The notes beneath the pieces are model-generated. The model saw only the letters and a list, made by a program, of their open reading frames with translations, did no database searches and was not told the DNA's origin. A stretch of DNA of 64,000 bases. Source: Candidatus Magnetomicrobium cryptolimnococcus. Its GTDB lineage: Bacteria > Nitrospirota > Thermodesulfovibrionia > Thermodesulfovibrionales > Magnetobacteriaceae. A program made the translations under genes and the position numbers. This document shows positions 56,817 to 64,000 of this stretch, in pieces. The DNA lies in assembly GCA_018606805.1 (NCBI GenBank), contig JAGYWI010000003.1:124001-188000 (forward strand), written 5' to 3'. How positions within the stretch are numbered: the first letter of the stretch is position 1; each line of letters begins with the position of its first letter.

Positions 56817-59219
56817 TTATTGTACAATATTTACTGTAACCGTCTGTGAATAAAACCTGTTCCTATCAAGATTCCCATCTGGATTATCATCAAAGCCGAA
56901 TGTGAAGGTATAAGCGCCTGTTTCAAAGGTTGAGGTGTCAACGTTTAATACCTCAGTACTCATAAGGTCTACAATTTCACCACGATAGGAAACCAAAGTG
57001 CCACCTTCCCATGCCCAGTGGTCTTCTTTATCGGCAAAATGGTACTCTCCGTATGGTGTCTGTGCTAAAAGCCACCAATCAGCTGTCTTTTGGCCAAAAG
57101 TGCCCGATGCAAGGGCTACGGATATTATCAATGAGGTACCTTTTTGGGGGGCGCCTTTTTGGATTTCTATTGCATTTGTAGCGCCGTTTGCATATATTTG
57201 TGGATTAGCTGCGTTGTCTATTATAGCAGTGCCATAGATTTTGATAGTCCAAGAATCTAAAGTTCCCTCGTTTATCTTAATCTTATCAGCTACTTTTAGT
57301 GTCCACACCCCCTGTGAGTTTTCACCCAAGTGCCGTACCGTGCCAAATCTCCAGTCATCATAAAAATACGTTGTTCGTATACAGTTTACGGTATGTGATT
57401 GGGCTAATTTACTTTCCGTGCCTGTGGGGCTTACTAGTGTTATATCTAAATCGCCCCAACACTTATGAGTAGGGGCATTAAAATAAACCTCGATGGTTTC
57501 TATTTTTATTGAGCTATCAATTGTTACACTATCAGTGATACCGCTTACGGTGCCATCTGGGATTAGGGCATTAGGTGAGGAGGTTGCCTGAGTGGATATT
57601 TCTTGTCCCATAGTTGTCCATGTTTTAGACGAGTTGACAGCCGCAGCGGCATTTACACGTCCAAAGCCGTAGTAGTAGTGTATCGGATAGCCAACACTAT
57701 TAGTGCTCCAGCCCTTGTGGCTACTGTTAAGTTTCGTTGCCGTATTTGCAAGTACCTGAGCTACATCGCGCCAGTTGAGATTTGGATTTGCTTCAAGCAT
57801 GAGCGCTATCACGCCAGCTGCTTGCGGGGCAGCAGCAGAAGTCCCGCTAAAGCCGTTTGTATAGCCTGCTACATCGGGAGGTGCTGCAGGGTCTGAAATA
57901 TCTGTGGTTGTTATGTAATGGCCATTGCCGCTTGATGGGCAATTTACTACGATATTAGCCCCAGGTTCGCTGTAATCTGCTACAGTGCCAGAGTCTGTTG
58001 AAGCGCTTACTGCTATTGTGTACCGCGAGTTGGCATAGCCATCGTAGTTAGAATTATCGTTATCGCTGCCACCATTGCCATTAGCCCAGACGTAAATACT
58101 GCCAAGGCCGCCACGACCGTTTTTAGCCCCCTCTGATATGGCATCTTCTGTTAGTGGACCGGGGGCTTCTAAGGTCATGCCATCATCACTTGGTCCCCAG
58201 CTATTTGTGTAAATATCCACTTTATTATAATTACGCGTAAGGGCATTTGACTCACTTTCATCGGAAGTTACACCCAAAAGACGGTAGCCAACTATACCAG
58301 CATATGGGGCTACACCAACTACACCTTTAGTGTTAAATCCCCTTGCTGCAACAACTCCGGCCACTTCTGTGCCATGGTTATCAAATATATTGACTGGCGT
58401 TGGGTCTTCATCTTTATCTATAAAATCATAGTTTAGTTCGCTTATTATATTATCAACTAAATCCTCATGTTTTATGTCAATACCATCATCAACCACAGCA
58501 ATTACCTCATTTGTTGAGCCTCTAAAGGTCTGCCACACAGGTGTAACGTTTAGGTCCTCAGTGGTCGTGCCACCATCTTGCCCTGTGTTTTTTAGATGCC
58601 ATTGCTCTTTAAATAGCGTATCTTGTGGCGTTTCATCACTGTAGCGCAAGTGGTTTTTGGCCATATTGATTGTATCCGGGTAGGCATACGTAACATAACC
58701 ACTTTCATGAAGTAAACGGGCGGTATCTATTGCTTCTATTTTGGTTTTAGCCTCATAAATGTGTATTTTAGAGGCAAATGGTACAACTTCTAAATGTTTT
58801 AGATTATAGGTATCTTCAATATGTTTAATAGTATTAAACGATACCCATTCATTAAAACGGACAATGATTTTTCCTGTTAAAATCAGACTTCTTTGCGGGT
58901 CTATGTTGTTGTTTTTATAAAGCACAGGGTAGCTTGAATCAGTATAGTCAACATTTAAATTACTTTTAAGGCGCAAGATAGCTATTGGGGATTTTTCTAA
59001 AACCACGTCATAGTTAGTATCGTTTATTAGCCTTTTTTCTTGATTTTGTGTAAAAATTGCCTTTTCATTGCCACTTAGCCACGCCTTTACAGTTTTTTTG
59101 CCTTCATACCAGTAAAGCATTTTACTTGTGATGGGCTCATTCGCTAATACTGAATCTTGCTGATTGAATAATAATAGTATGCCTGCCAGTAATAAGGATG
59201 GTATTAATCGTTTTATCAT
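56817..59219 (-). CDS. Secreted subtilisin-like (S8) serine protease with P domain
   Basis: 800 aa. Signal peptide (about 1-26) and a propeptide-like region (about 105-190, IIVRFNEWVSFNTIKHIEDT). In the S8 domain catalytic Asp is in IAVVDDGIDIKHED, His in DNHGTEVAGVV and Ser in GFSGTSAAAPQAAGVIALML. A proprotein-convertase P domain (about 555-680, CWGDLDITLVSPTGT) follows, then a ~115-residue C-terminal beta domain (WWLLAQTPYGEYHFADKEDH). It probably acts outside the cell or at its surface. No dedicated secretion genes are nearby. Confidence 0.92.
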   Translation of the reverse strand: MIKRLIPSLLLAGILLLFNQQDSVLANEPITSKMLYWYEGKKTVKAWLSGNEKAIFTQNQEKRLINDTNYDVVLEKSPIAILRLKSNLNVDYTDSSYPVLYKNNNIDPQRSLILTGKIIVRFNEWVSFNTIKHIEDTYNLKHLEVVPFASKIHIYEAKTKIEAIDTARLLHESGYVTYAYPDTINMAKNHLRYSDETPQDTLFKEQWHLKNTGQDGGTTTEDLNVTPVWQTFRGSTNEVIAVVDDGIDIKHEDLVDNIISELNYDFIDKDEDPTPVNIFDNHGTEVAGVVAARGFNTKGVVGVAPYAGIVGYRLLGVTSDESESNALTRNYNKVDIYTNSWGPSDDGMTLEAPGPLTEDAISEGAKNGRGGLGSIYVWANGNGGSDNDNSNYDGYANSRYTIAVSASTDSGTVADYSEPGANIVVNCPSSGNGHYITTTDISDPAAPPDVAGYTNGFSGTSAAAPQAAGVIALMLEANPNLNWRDVAQVLANTATKLNSSHKGWSTNSVGYPIHYYYGFGRVNAAAAVNSSKTWTTMGQEISTQATSSPNALIPDGTVSGITDSVTIDSSIKIETIEVYFNAPTHKCWGDLDITLVSPTGTESKLAQSHTVNCIRTTYFYDDWRFGTVRHLGENSQGVWTLKVADKIKINEGTLDSWTIKIYGTAIIDNAANPQIYANGATNAIEIQKGAPQKGTSLIISVALASGTFGQKTADWWLLAQTPYGEYHFADKEDHWAWEGGTLVSYRGEIVDLMSTEVLNVDTSTFETGAYTFTFGFDDNPDGNLDRNRFYSQTVTVNIVQ

Positions 59220-59461
59220 TAGTTTTATTTAGGTAATATAACATTTAATGCTTAATATTGTATAGCAAAAAAATAAAGACCTATTGATTCAGAAAGGAGA
59301 ATTTGTTGACAAAGAAAAAAACATTTAAGGGTAGGCTCCTATTGCGCTATCTATTACTTGGGAATTATTATTAATCACACCTTTATTTGTATTTGAATCT
59401 GTTATAATAGACCTTAAACTTTAACTATAGATTTTATATAATTTATACAAAGGAGCTTATT

Positions 59462-60547
59462 TTGAAAATAGCGATAACCGGGCTTGCTAACTGTGGTAAA
59501 ACTACTGTGTTTAATGCCGTAACTGCCCTTAATGCTCCCATATCCAACTATCCCTCAAGCATGGAAGAGCCTCTAATTGGTTCAGTGAAGGTACCAGACA
59601 CAAGGATAGAAACCTTGTCGGGTATTTACAAACCTAAAAAGACCATCTACTCTACAATTGAGTACATGGACTACTCCGGTCTTAAAAAGGGTGAGCAGAC
59701 TCACAATAAAAAGGTTTATGACTATATCAAACATGCCGATACTATTGTAGAGGTTATAAGGGTTTTTAACGATGATGCGGTAGTGCACCCAGAAAGTAGC
59801 ATAAACCCGCTAAGAGATGCCCTTAATCTTGAAACAGAGCTTATACTATTTGACATGGAATTGGTTGAAAAACGCCTTGAAAGAATGGAAGAGGCCGCCA
59901 AAAGGGGTAAAAAGCCGGATGAGGCTGAAAAGAAGGTACTCCTTAAGTGTAAAGAGACCCTCGATATGGAAAAACCCTTAAGGGGGGTTCTCTTTTCAGA
60001 AGAAGAGCTTAAGTCTCTTCGACATTTGCAATTTATTTCGATAAAGCCTAAAATTGTTGTCTTAAATATTGCTGAAAACGATTTAGGCACTGATAAGCAT
60101 AAAGCGCTTATGACAGAAATTACTAATAATATACATTTAAGCGCTGAGGCTATAATTGCCTTATGTGGCAAGATAGAAATGGAAATAGCCCAACTAACGC
60201 CAACAGAGGCAGCTGAGTTTCTAAAAGAGCTTCGTATTACAGAGCCGGCTTATAATAAGCTTATACAGCTTAGTTATAAAGTTTTGGGGCTTATGTCTTT
60301 TTTAACGGTTGGTGAAGATGAAGTAAGGGCATGGACTGTAGATAGTGGGGCTACTGCCTTAGAGGCTGCCGGTAAAATCCACTCAGATATACAACGGGGT
60401 TTTATACGCGCTGAGGTTATTGCATATGACGATTTTATAAGAAGCGGTTCTATGACAGTGGCTAAACAGCACGGCCTCCTGCGCCTTGAAGGAAAAACTT
60501 ATATTGTATCAGACGGTGATATTATTAATTTCCGTTTTAACGTTTAA
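59462..60547 (+). CDS. ychF: YchF/OLA1-family P-loop ATPase
   Basis: 361 aa, TTG start with AAGGAG about 8 nt upstream. G1 is GLANCGKTT (family usually GLPNVGKST), and the NKxD motif is replaced by NIAEN, the NxxE form that gives YchF its ATP preference. A coiled-coil insert (about 130-190) and a C-terminal TGS domain (MSFLTVGEDEVRAWTVDSGA, then YIVSDGDIINFRFNV) complete the family layout. YchF binds ribosomes and is involved in stress responses. The G1 variation and divergent switch region make this a somewhat unusual paralogue. Confidence 0.88.
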   Translation: MKIAITGLANCGKTTVFNAVTALNAPISNYPSSMEEPLIGSVKVPDTRIETLSGIYKPKKTIYSTIEYMDYSGLKKGEQTHNKKVYDYIKHADTIVEVIRVFNDDAVVHPESSINPLRDALNLETELILFDMELVEKRLERMEEAAKRGKKPDEAEKKVLLKCKETLDMEKPLRGVLFSEEELKSLRHLQFISIKPKIVVLNIAENDLGTDKHKALMTEITNNIHLSAEAIIALCGKIEMEIAQLTPTEAAEFLKELRITEPAYNKLIQLSYKVLGLMSFLTVGEDEVRAWTVDSGATALEAAGKIHSDIQRGFIRAEVIAYDDFIRSGSMTVAKQHGLLRLEGKTYIVSDGDIINFRFNV

Positions 60548-60576
60548 CATTTATTCTATTATTTTAAGGAGGGACT

Positions 60577-61779
60577 ATGAAAGCCTTATTCCTTACAAAT
60601 GAATATCCGCCCTATATCTACGGAGGCGCTGGTGTTCACGTTGAATATTTAACAAAAGAGCTTGCAAAGCTTATGGATGTTGAAGTACGATGTTTTGGGG
60701 ACCAGCGCTTACAGGAGCAACACTTAAAGGCTACTGGATATTCTTATGATAAAGCCTTGTTCGATAACTGTGATAAGAAACTAAAGTCCCCTCTTACTGC
60801 TTTTTACAATAGTATAATGTTTAATGCAGATAACATAGATGCACAAATTGTGCACTGCCACACGTGGTATACACATTTAGGCGGTATACTTGCTAAAATG
60901 GCATACGGTATCCCGCTATTTATAACCTCTCACTCACTTGAGCCGCTTAGACCATGGAAACGTGAACAACTCGGCAATGGCTACGAGCTTTCACTTTGGA
61001 TTGAAAAAACCGCTATGGAAATGGCCGATTGCCTTATTGCCGTTTCAAAAGGCATGAAGGATGATATTGTTAGTCTTTTTAACGTAAATCCGGATAAGAT
61101 TAAGATTGTTTATAACGGTATTGACACGGATGAGTACGATAAAAAAACCGACAATAGCGCACTTATAAAGTACGGCGTTAATCCCGAAAAACCTTATGTA
61201 CTATTTGTTGGCAGGATAACTCGCCAAAAGGGCATTATACACTTGGTTAATGCTATTAAACACATAAACGACGAGGCTCAAATCGTGCTTTGTGCGGGGG
61301 CCCCGGATACGCCGGAGATTAAATCCGAGATGGAAGCCGGCGTTAAAAAGGTACAGCAAAGTCGCAAAAACGTCATCTGGATACAAAAAATGCTCCCTAA
61401 AGATGAGGTTATACAGCTTTATAGCCATGCGGATGTCTTTTGTTGTCCTTCCATATATGAGCCATTTGGCATAATAAACCTTGAAGCTATGGCATGCTCG
61501 ACGACTGTTGTGGCAAGTGCCGTTGGCGGCATTGTTGAAATCATAGAACAAGGTAAGACTGGCTACCTAGTCCCACTTGAACAGTTAAAGGAAAGCCCCT
61601 TTGAACCAGTAGAGCCGGAGAAATTTTCTAAAGACCTCGCCGATAGCATCAATAAGGTCTTAGACGATAAGAGCCTTGCTGCACATATGGGTGAACTTGG
61701 GCGTAGACGAGCTGTTGAACATTTTAGCTGGAAGGCTATTGCCTCTGAAATATATGCTCTATACAATGAGTACAGATAA
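60577..61779 (+). CDS. glgM: GlgM/GlgA-type ADP-glucose glycosyltransferase (GT4, actinobacterial type)
   Basis: 400 aa GT-B enzyme. FLTNEYPPYIYGGAGVHVEY, CHTWYTHLGG, TSHSLEPLRPWKREQLG and YNGIDTDEY match the short 'actinobacterial-type' glycogen synthase, which in Mycobacterium makes maltose-1-phosphate from ADP-glucose and glucose-1-phosphate. The E-x7-E motif appears as EPFGIINLE. It is far shorter than classical bacterial GlgA (~480 aa). The GlgE homologue begins 51 nt downstream, which supports maltose-1-phosphate synthase activity over direct glycogen synthase activity. AGGAGG precedes the ATG. Confidence 0.85.
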   Translation: MKALFLTNEYPPYIYGGAGVHVEYLTKELAKLMDVEVRCFGDQRLQEQHLKATGYSYDKALFDNCDKKLKSPLTAFYNSIMFNADNIDAQIVHCHTWYTHLGGILAKMAYGIPLFITSHSLEPLRPWKREQLGNGYELSLWIEKTAMEMADCLIAVSKGMKDDIVSLFNVNPDKIKIVYNGIDTDEYDKKTDNSALIKYGVNPEKPYVLFVGRITRQKGIIHLVNAIKHINDEAQIVLCAGAPDTPEIKSEMEAGVKKVQQSRKNVIWIQKMLPKDEVIQLYSHADVFCCPSIYEPFGIINLEAMACSTTVVASAVGGIVEIIEQGKTGYLVPLEQLKESPFEPVEPEKFSKDLADSINKVLDDKSLAAHMGELGRRRAVEHFSWKAIASEIYALYNEYR

Positions 61780-61830
61780 ATATATTGTGTGGGGCCTCAC
61801 CCCACACACTAGACAACCAAGAGGTGTTTT

Positions 61831-63831
61831 ATGATTGAAAAGGTACCACCTTTTATAATTCAAGATATTTCGCCTATAGTGGATGGCGGTAAGTATCCAA
61901 TAAAAAGAGAAGTGGGCGATCTATTAACCGTTACAGCAAGCGTTTTTCGCGATGGCCACGATGTCATAAGAGTGCTTTTAAAGCATCGGGAAAAGTATGG
62001 CAATGGCAATTGGCAGGAAACGGTTATGGAGTGCATAAATGCCGGCCTTGATCTTTGGCGAGGGACATTTGCACTTGTTAAAAACACTCGATATGAGTAC
62101 ACTGTTGAGGCTTACTCGGATTTTTACCGCTCGTGGCTTAAGGAGGCTAAACTTAAGTTTGATGCTGGACAAAATATTGATAGCGAACTCATTGAAGGCG
62201 ATAGGTATTTAAATAGTGTCATACCATTAATTACACATAAGGAAGAAAGCATCTACTGTACCGATTTATTAAACCTTATATCCATCGTGGAGTCCTTGCC
62301 GGATAAATTAAAACTATATGCCGATTCAGTTTTAATTGAATTAATACATAAATACGCCCCAAGGGACTATGGCACTACTTATGAGCCATACTTGGAGGTT
62401 ATTGTAGAACGTGTAAAGGCACGGTTTGCAGCATGGTATGAAATCTTTGCACGCTCACAAGGCACACAACCAGGTAAAAGCGCTACCTTTTATGATTGTA
62501 TAAAACGACTGCCGGAAATCAAAGGCATGGGCTTTGATGTTTTGTACCTTACCCCAATACACCCAATTGGCTACACTAAGCGTAAAGGACCAAACAATTC
62601 ACTCGTATCAGCCACTGAAGACCCCGGCTCACCCTACGCTATCGGTAACGATACAGGTGGTCATACCGCCATAGAACCCGGACTTGGTACTATTGATGAT
62701 TTTATTGTATTTGAAAAGGCATGCAAAGAACATGGCTTGGAAGTAGCCCTCGACTTTGCCATTAACTGTTCACCTGATCACCCTTATGTCAAAGAACACC
62801 CGGAGTGGTTTTTCGTACGGCCGGATGGCACTATTAAGTACGCCGAAAACCCACCGAAAAAATATGAAGACATTTACCCATTAAATTTTTATGCCGCTGC
62901 TGGTAACTGGATGGCTCTTTGGCAAGAAATGAAAAATGTCCTTACATTTTGGATTGAAAAAGGGGTGCGCATCTTTAGAGTAGATAACCCACATACTAAA
63001 CCAGTACCATTTTGGCAATGGCTTATTACAGAGCTGCAAAAAGACTATCCAGATGTTATATTTCTATCAGAGGCTTTTACCCGCCCGCCTGTTGTTAAAA
63101 CACTTGCTAAAATCGGTTTTACCCAATCATATACATACTTTACATGGCGTAACTTTAAGGCTGAAATTATAGAATACCTAACCGAACTTACCCAAACCAA
63201 TGTAAATGAATACCTACGCGGTAACTTTTTTGCCAATACACCCGATATTCTACCAACATTCCTACAACAAGGAGGTCGCCCTGCTTTTAAAATACGCTTT
63301 ATCCTTGCCTCCACACTGTCGTCCGTATATGGCATATATAGCGGCTACGAACTTTGCGAAAACACCGCCGTGCCCGGCAAAGAGGAATATCTCAATTCCG
63401 AAAAATATGAGTATAAAGTGTGGGATTGGAACCGCTCTGGTAATATTAAAGATTACATTACAAAGATTAATAAAATCAGGAAGGAAAATAAAGCGTTGCA
63501 TTATTATAAAAATCTCAGATTCTATTATGCGGAAAACGATAACATCCTTTTTTATGGTAAGGCAACAGCTGAAGGCGATAGCATTATATTAGTTGCAGTC
63601 AACCTAGACCCATTTACAGCGCATAGCTCTAAATTAATTATCCCAATAAGAGAGTTGGGCATATCTGAAGACGAAACATATCAGTTGAATAACCTTATTA
63701 CTGGCGAGAAACTTTTAAAAAAAGGCAGCGAACACTACGCAACTCTAAATCCGGAAATAGAGCCTGCCTATATTTATAGAATTGAACGCTGGCTGCACAA
63801 AGAAAAAGGTTTTGATTACTTTGGTATGTAA
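61831..63831 (+). CDS. glgE: Alpha-1,4-glucan:maltose-1-phosphate maltosyltransferase
   Basis: 666 aa GH13 enzyme that extends alpha-glucans with maltose from maltose-1-phosphate. The N-terminal domain (GGKYPIKREVGDLLTVTASV) is followed by the catalytic barrel with RFAAWYEIFARSQG, HRKGxNN-like KRKGPNNSL, PGSPYAIG, ALDFAINCSPDHPYVKEHPE and AENPPKKYEDIYP. FRVDNPHTKP carries the nucleophile Asp and FLSEAFTRP the acid Glu. The whole run is closely GlgE-like. It is paired with glgM, and no treS, pep2 or glgB is visible in the window. Confidence 0.93.
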   Translation: MIEKVPPFIIQDISPIVDGGKYPIKREVGDLLTVTASVFRDGHDVIRVLLKHREKYGNGNWQETVMECINAGLDLWRGTFALVKNTRYEYTVEAYSDFYRSWLKEAKLKFDAGQNIDSELIEGDRYLNSVIPLITHKEESIYCTDLLNLISIVESLPDKLKLYADSVLIELIHKYAPRDYGTTYEPYLEVIVERVKARFAAWYEIFARSQGTQPGKSATFYDCIKRLPEIKGMGFDVLYLTPIHPIGYTKRKGPNNSLVSATEDPGSPYAIGNDTGGHTAIEPGLGTIDDFIVFEKACKEHGLEVALDFAINCSPDHPYVKEHPEWFFVRPDGTIKYAENPPKKYEDIYPLNFYAAAGNWMALWQEMKNVLTFWIEKGVRIFRVDNPHTKPVPFWQWLITELQKDYPDVIFLSEAFTRPPVVKTLAKIGFTQSYTYFTWRNFKAEIIEYLTELTQTNVNEYLRGNFFANTPDILPTFLQQGGRPAFKIRFILASTLSSVYGIYSGYELCENTAVPGKEEYLNSEKYEYKVWDWNRSGNIKDYITKINKIRKENKALHYYKNLRFYYAENDNILFYGKATAEGDSIILVAVNLDPFTAHSSKLIIPIRELGISEDETYQLNNLITGEKLLKKGSEHYATLNPEIEPAYIYRIERWLHKEKGFDYFGM

Positions 63832-63833
63832 AG

Positions 63834-64000
63834 AAAGAAAAAAAAGAAAAAGAAAAAAGATTAAAGGATGCACGGTATTGATTAAGAATGTAGTAAAAGA
63901 TAAAAGGAATCATTAAATATATTGCAGGTCAAAAGTTTTTAGAAAGGGGGTGTGGGGGAAGAACCTTTTTGTCAAAAAAGGTTTTCCCCCACGCCTCTAT
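63834..64000 (+). repeat. Modular intergenic hairpin element (copy 8), cut by the window end
   Basis: A short polypurine tract (63834-63862) follows glgE. Further on come GCAGGTCAAAAGTTTTTAGA, GGGGGTGTGGGGGAAGAACC, and the hairpin AACCTTTTTGTCAAAAAAGGTT with CCCCCACGCCTC. The pyrimidine tail would lie beyond the window. Confidence 0.8.

Overview
The window looks like chromosomal DNA of a low-GC, diderm, motile, probably anaerobic bacterium. Evidence: an Lpt lipopolysaccharide-export cluster followed by rpoN-hpf-rapZ, a FlaG-type flagellar gene, an RND efflux pump, selA, a sensor kinase, and a group-4-hydrogenase-like membrane complex. This gene content, together with intergenic hairpin families, suggests Nitrospirota (Thermodesulfovibrionia / magnetotactic 'Magnetobacterium'-like lineages). 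That placement is an inference from memory and was not tested by any search. I saw no rRNA, tRNA or CRISPR array.

Layout. 1-4.7 kb: a PAS-PAS sensor kinase cut by the window edge, then a NACHT NTPase with an FGE-sulfatase-like domain and a 6-nt coding repeat. 4.8-8.0 kb: lysA-dapF-dapA for meso-diaminopimelate and lysine; dapF carries an in-frame triple insertion of the genome's palindromic repeat. 8.6-14.7 kb, minus strand: a FlaG-like protein, a disordered protein, a 1020-aa secreted/anchored protein and a GT-C-like membrane protein. 15.1-23.9 kb: an operon for a hydrogenase-related complex (HTH-EIIA regulator, then HyfB, C, E, F, G and I homologues). A MntA/HepT toxin-antitoxin pair sits inside it, and the catalytic subunit lacks the NiFe-binding cysteines. 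24.2-26.9 kb, minus strand: chrB, a DUF2148 ferredoxin-like gene and an MFS transporter.

27.3-33.0 kb: an NlpC/P60 lipoprotein, zapB-zapA-like division genes, purS-purQ, a prohibitin-family protein and selA. 33.0-37.3 kb: an overlapping KAP NTPase / NACHT NTPase pair, the second with 22 copies of a 12-nt coding repeat. 37.5-42.3 kb: a TetR regulator with a palindromic operator, then an RND adaptor and pump. 42.6-48.2 kb: a two-CW protein (minus strand), then lptC-lptA-lptB-rpoN-hpf-rapZ. 48.2-49.0 kb: a hairpin-dense intergenic region. 49.0-56.8 kb: an AmpG-like MFS, a GAF-MshEN-GspE-like protein with degenerate ATPase motifs, a MITE-interrupted gene, a DnaJ-MshEN-like protein, a double cyclic-nucleotide-binding protein and a small membrane protein. 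56.8-63.8 kb: a subtilisin-like protease, ychF, and a glgM-glgE-like alpha-glucan pair.

Three themes run through the window. First, two unrelated-looking STAND/NACHT proteins both carry frame-neutral DNA repeats at about residues 750-835. Second, a modular family of hairpin elements separates operons and has entered the dapF coding sequence. Third, several genes have a -10 box only 5-7 nt before the start codon, which predicts leaderless mRNAs. The NACHT/KAP-repeat proteins are the best candidates for an undescribed defence or self/non-self system.
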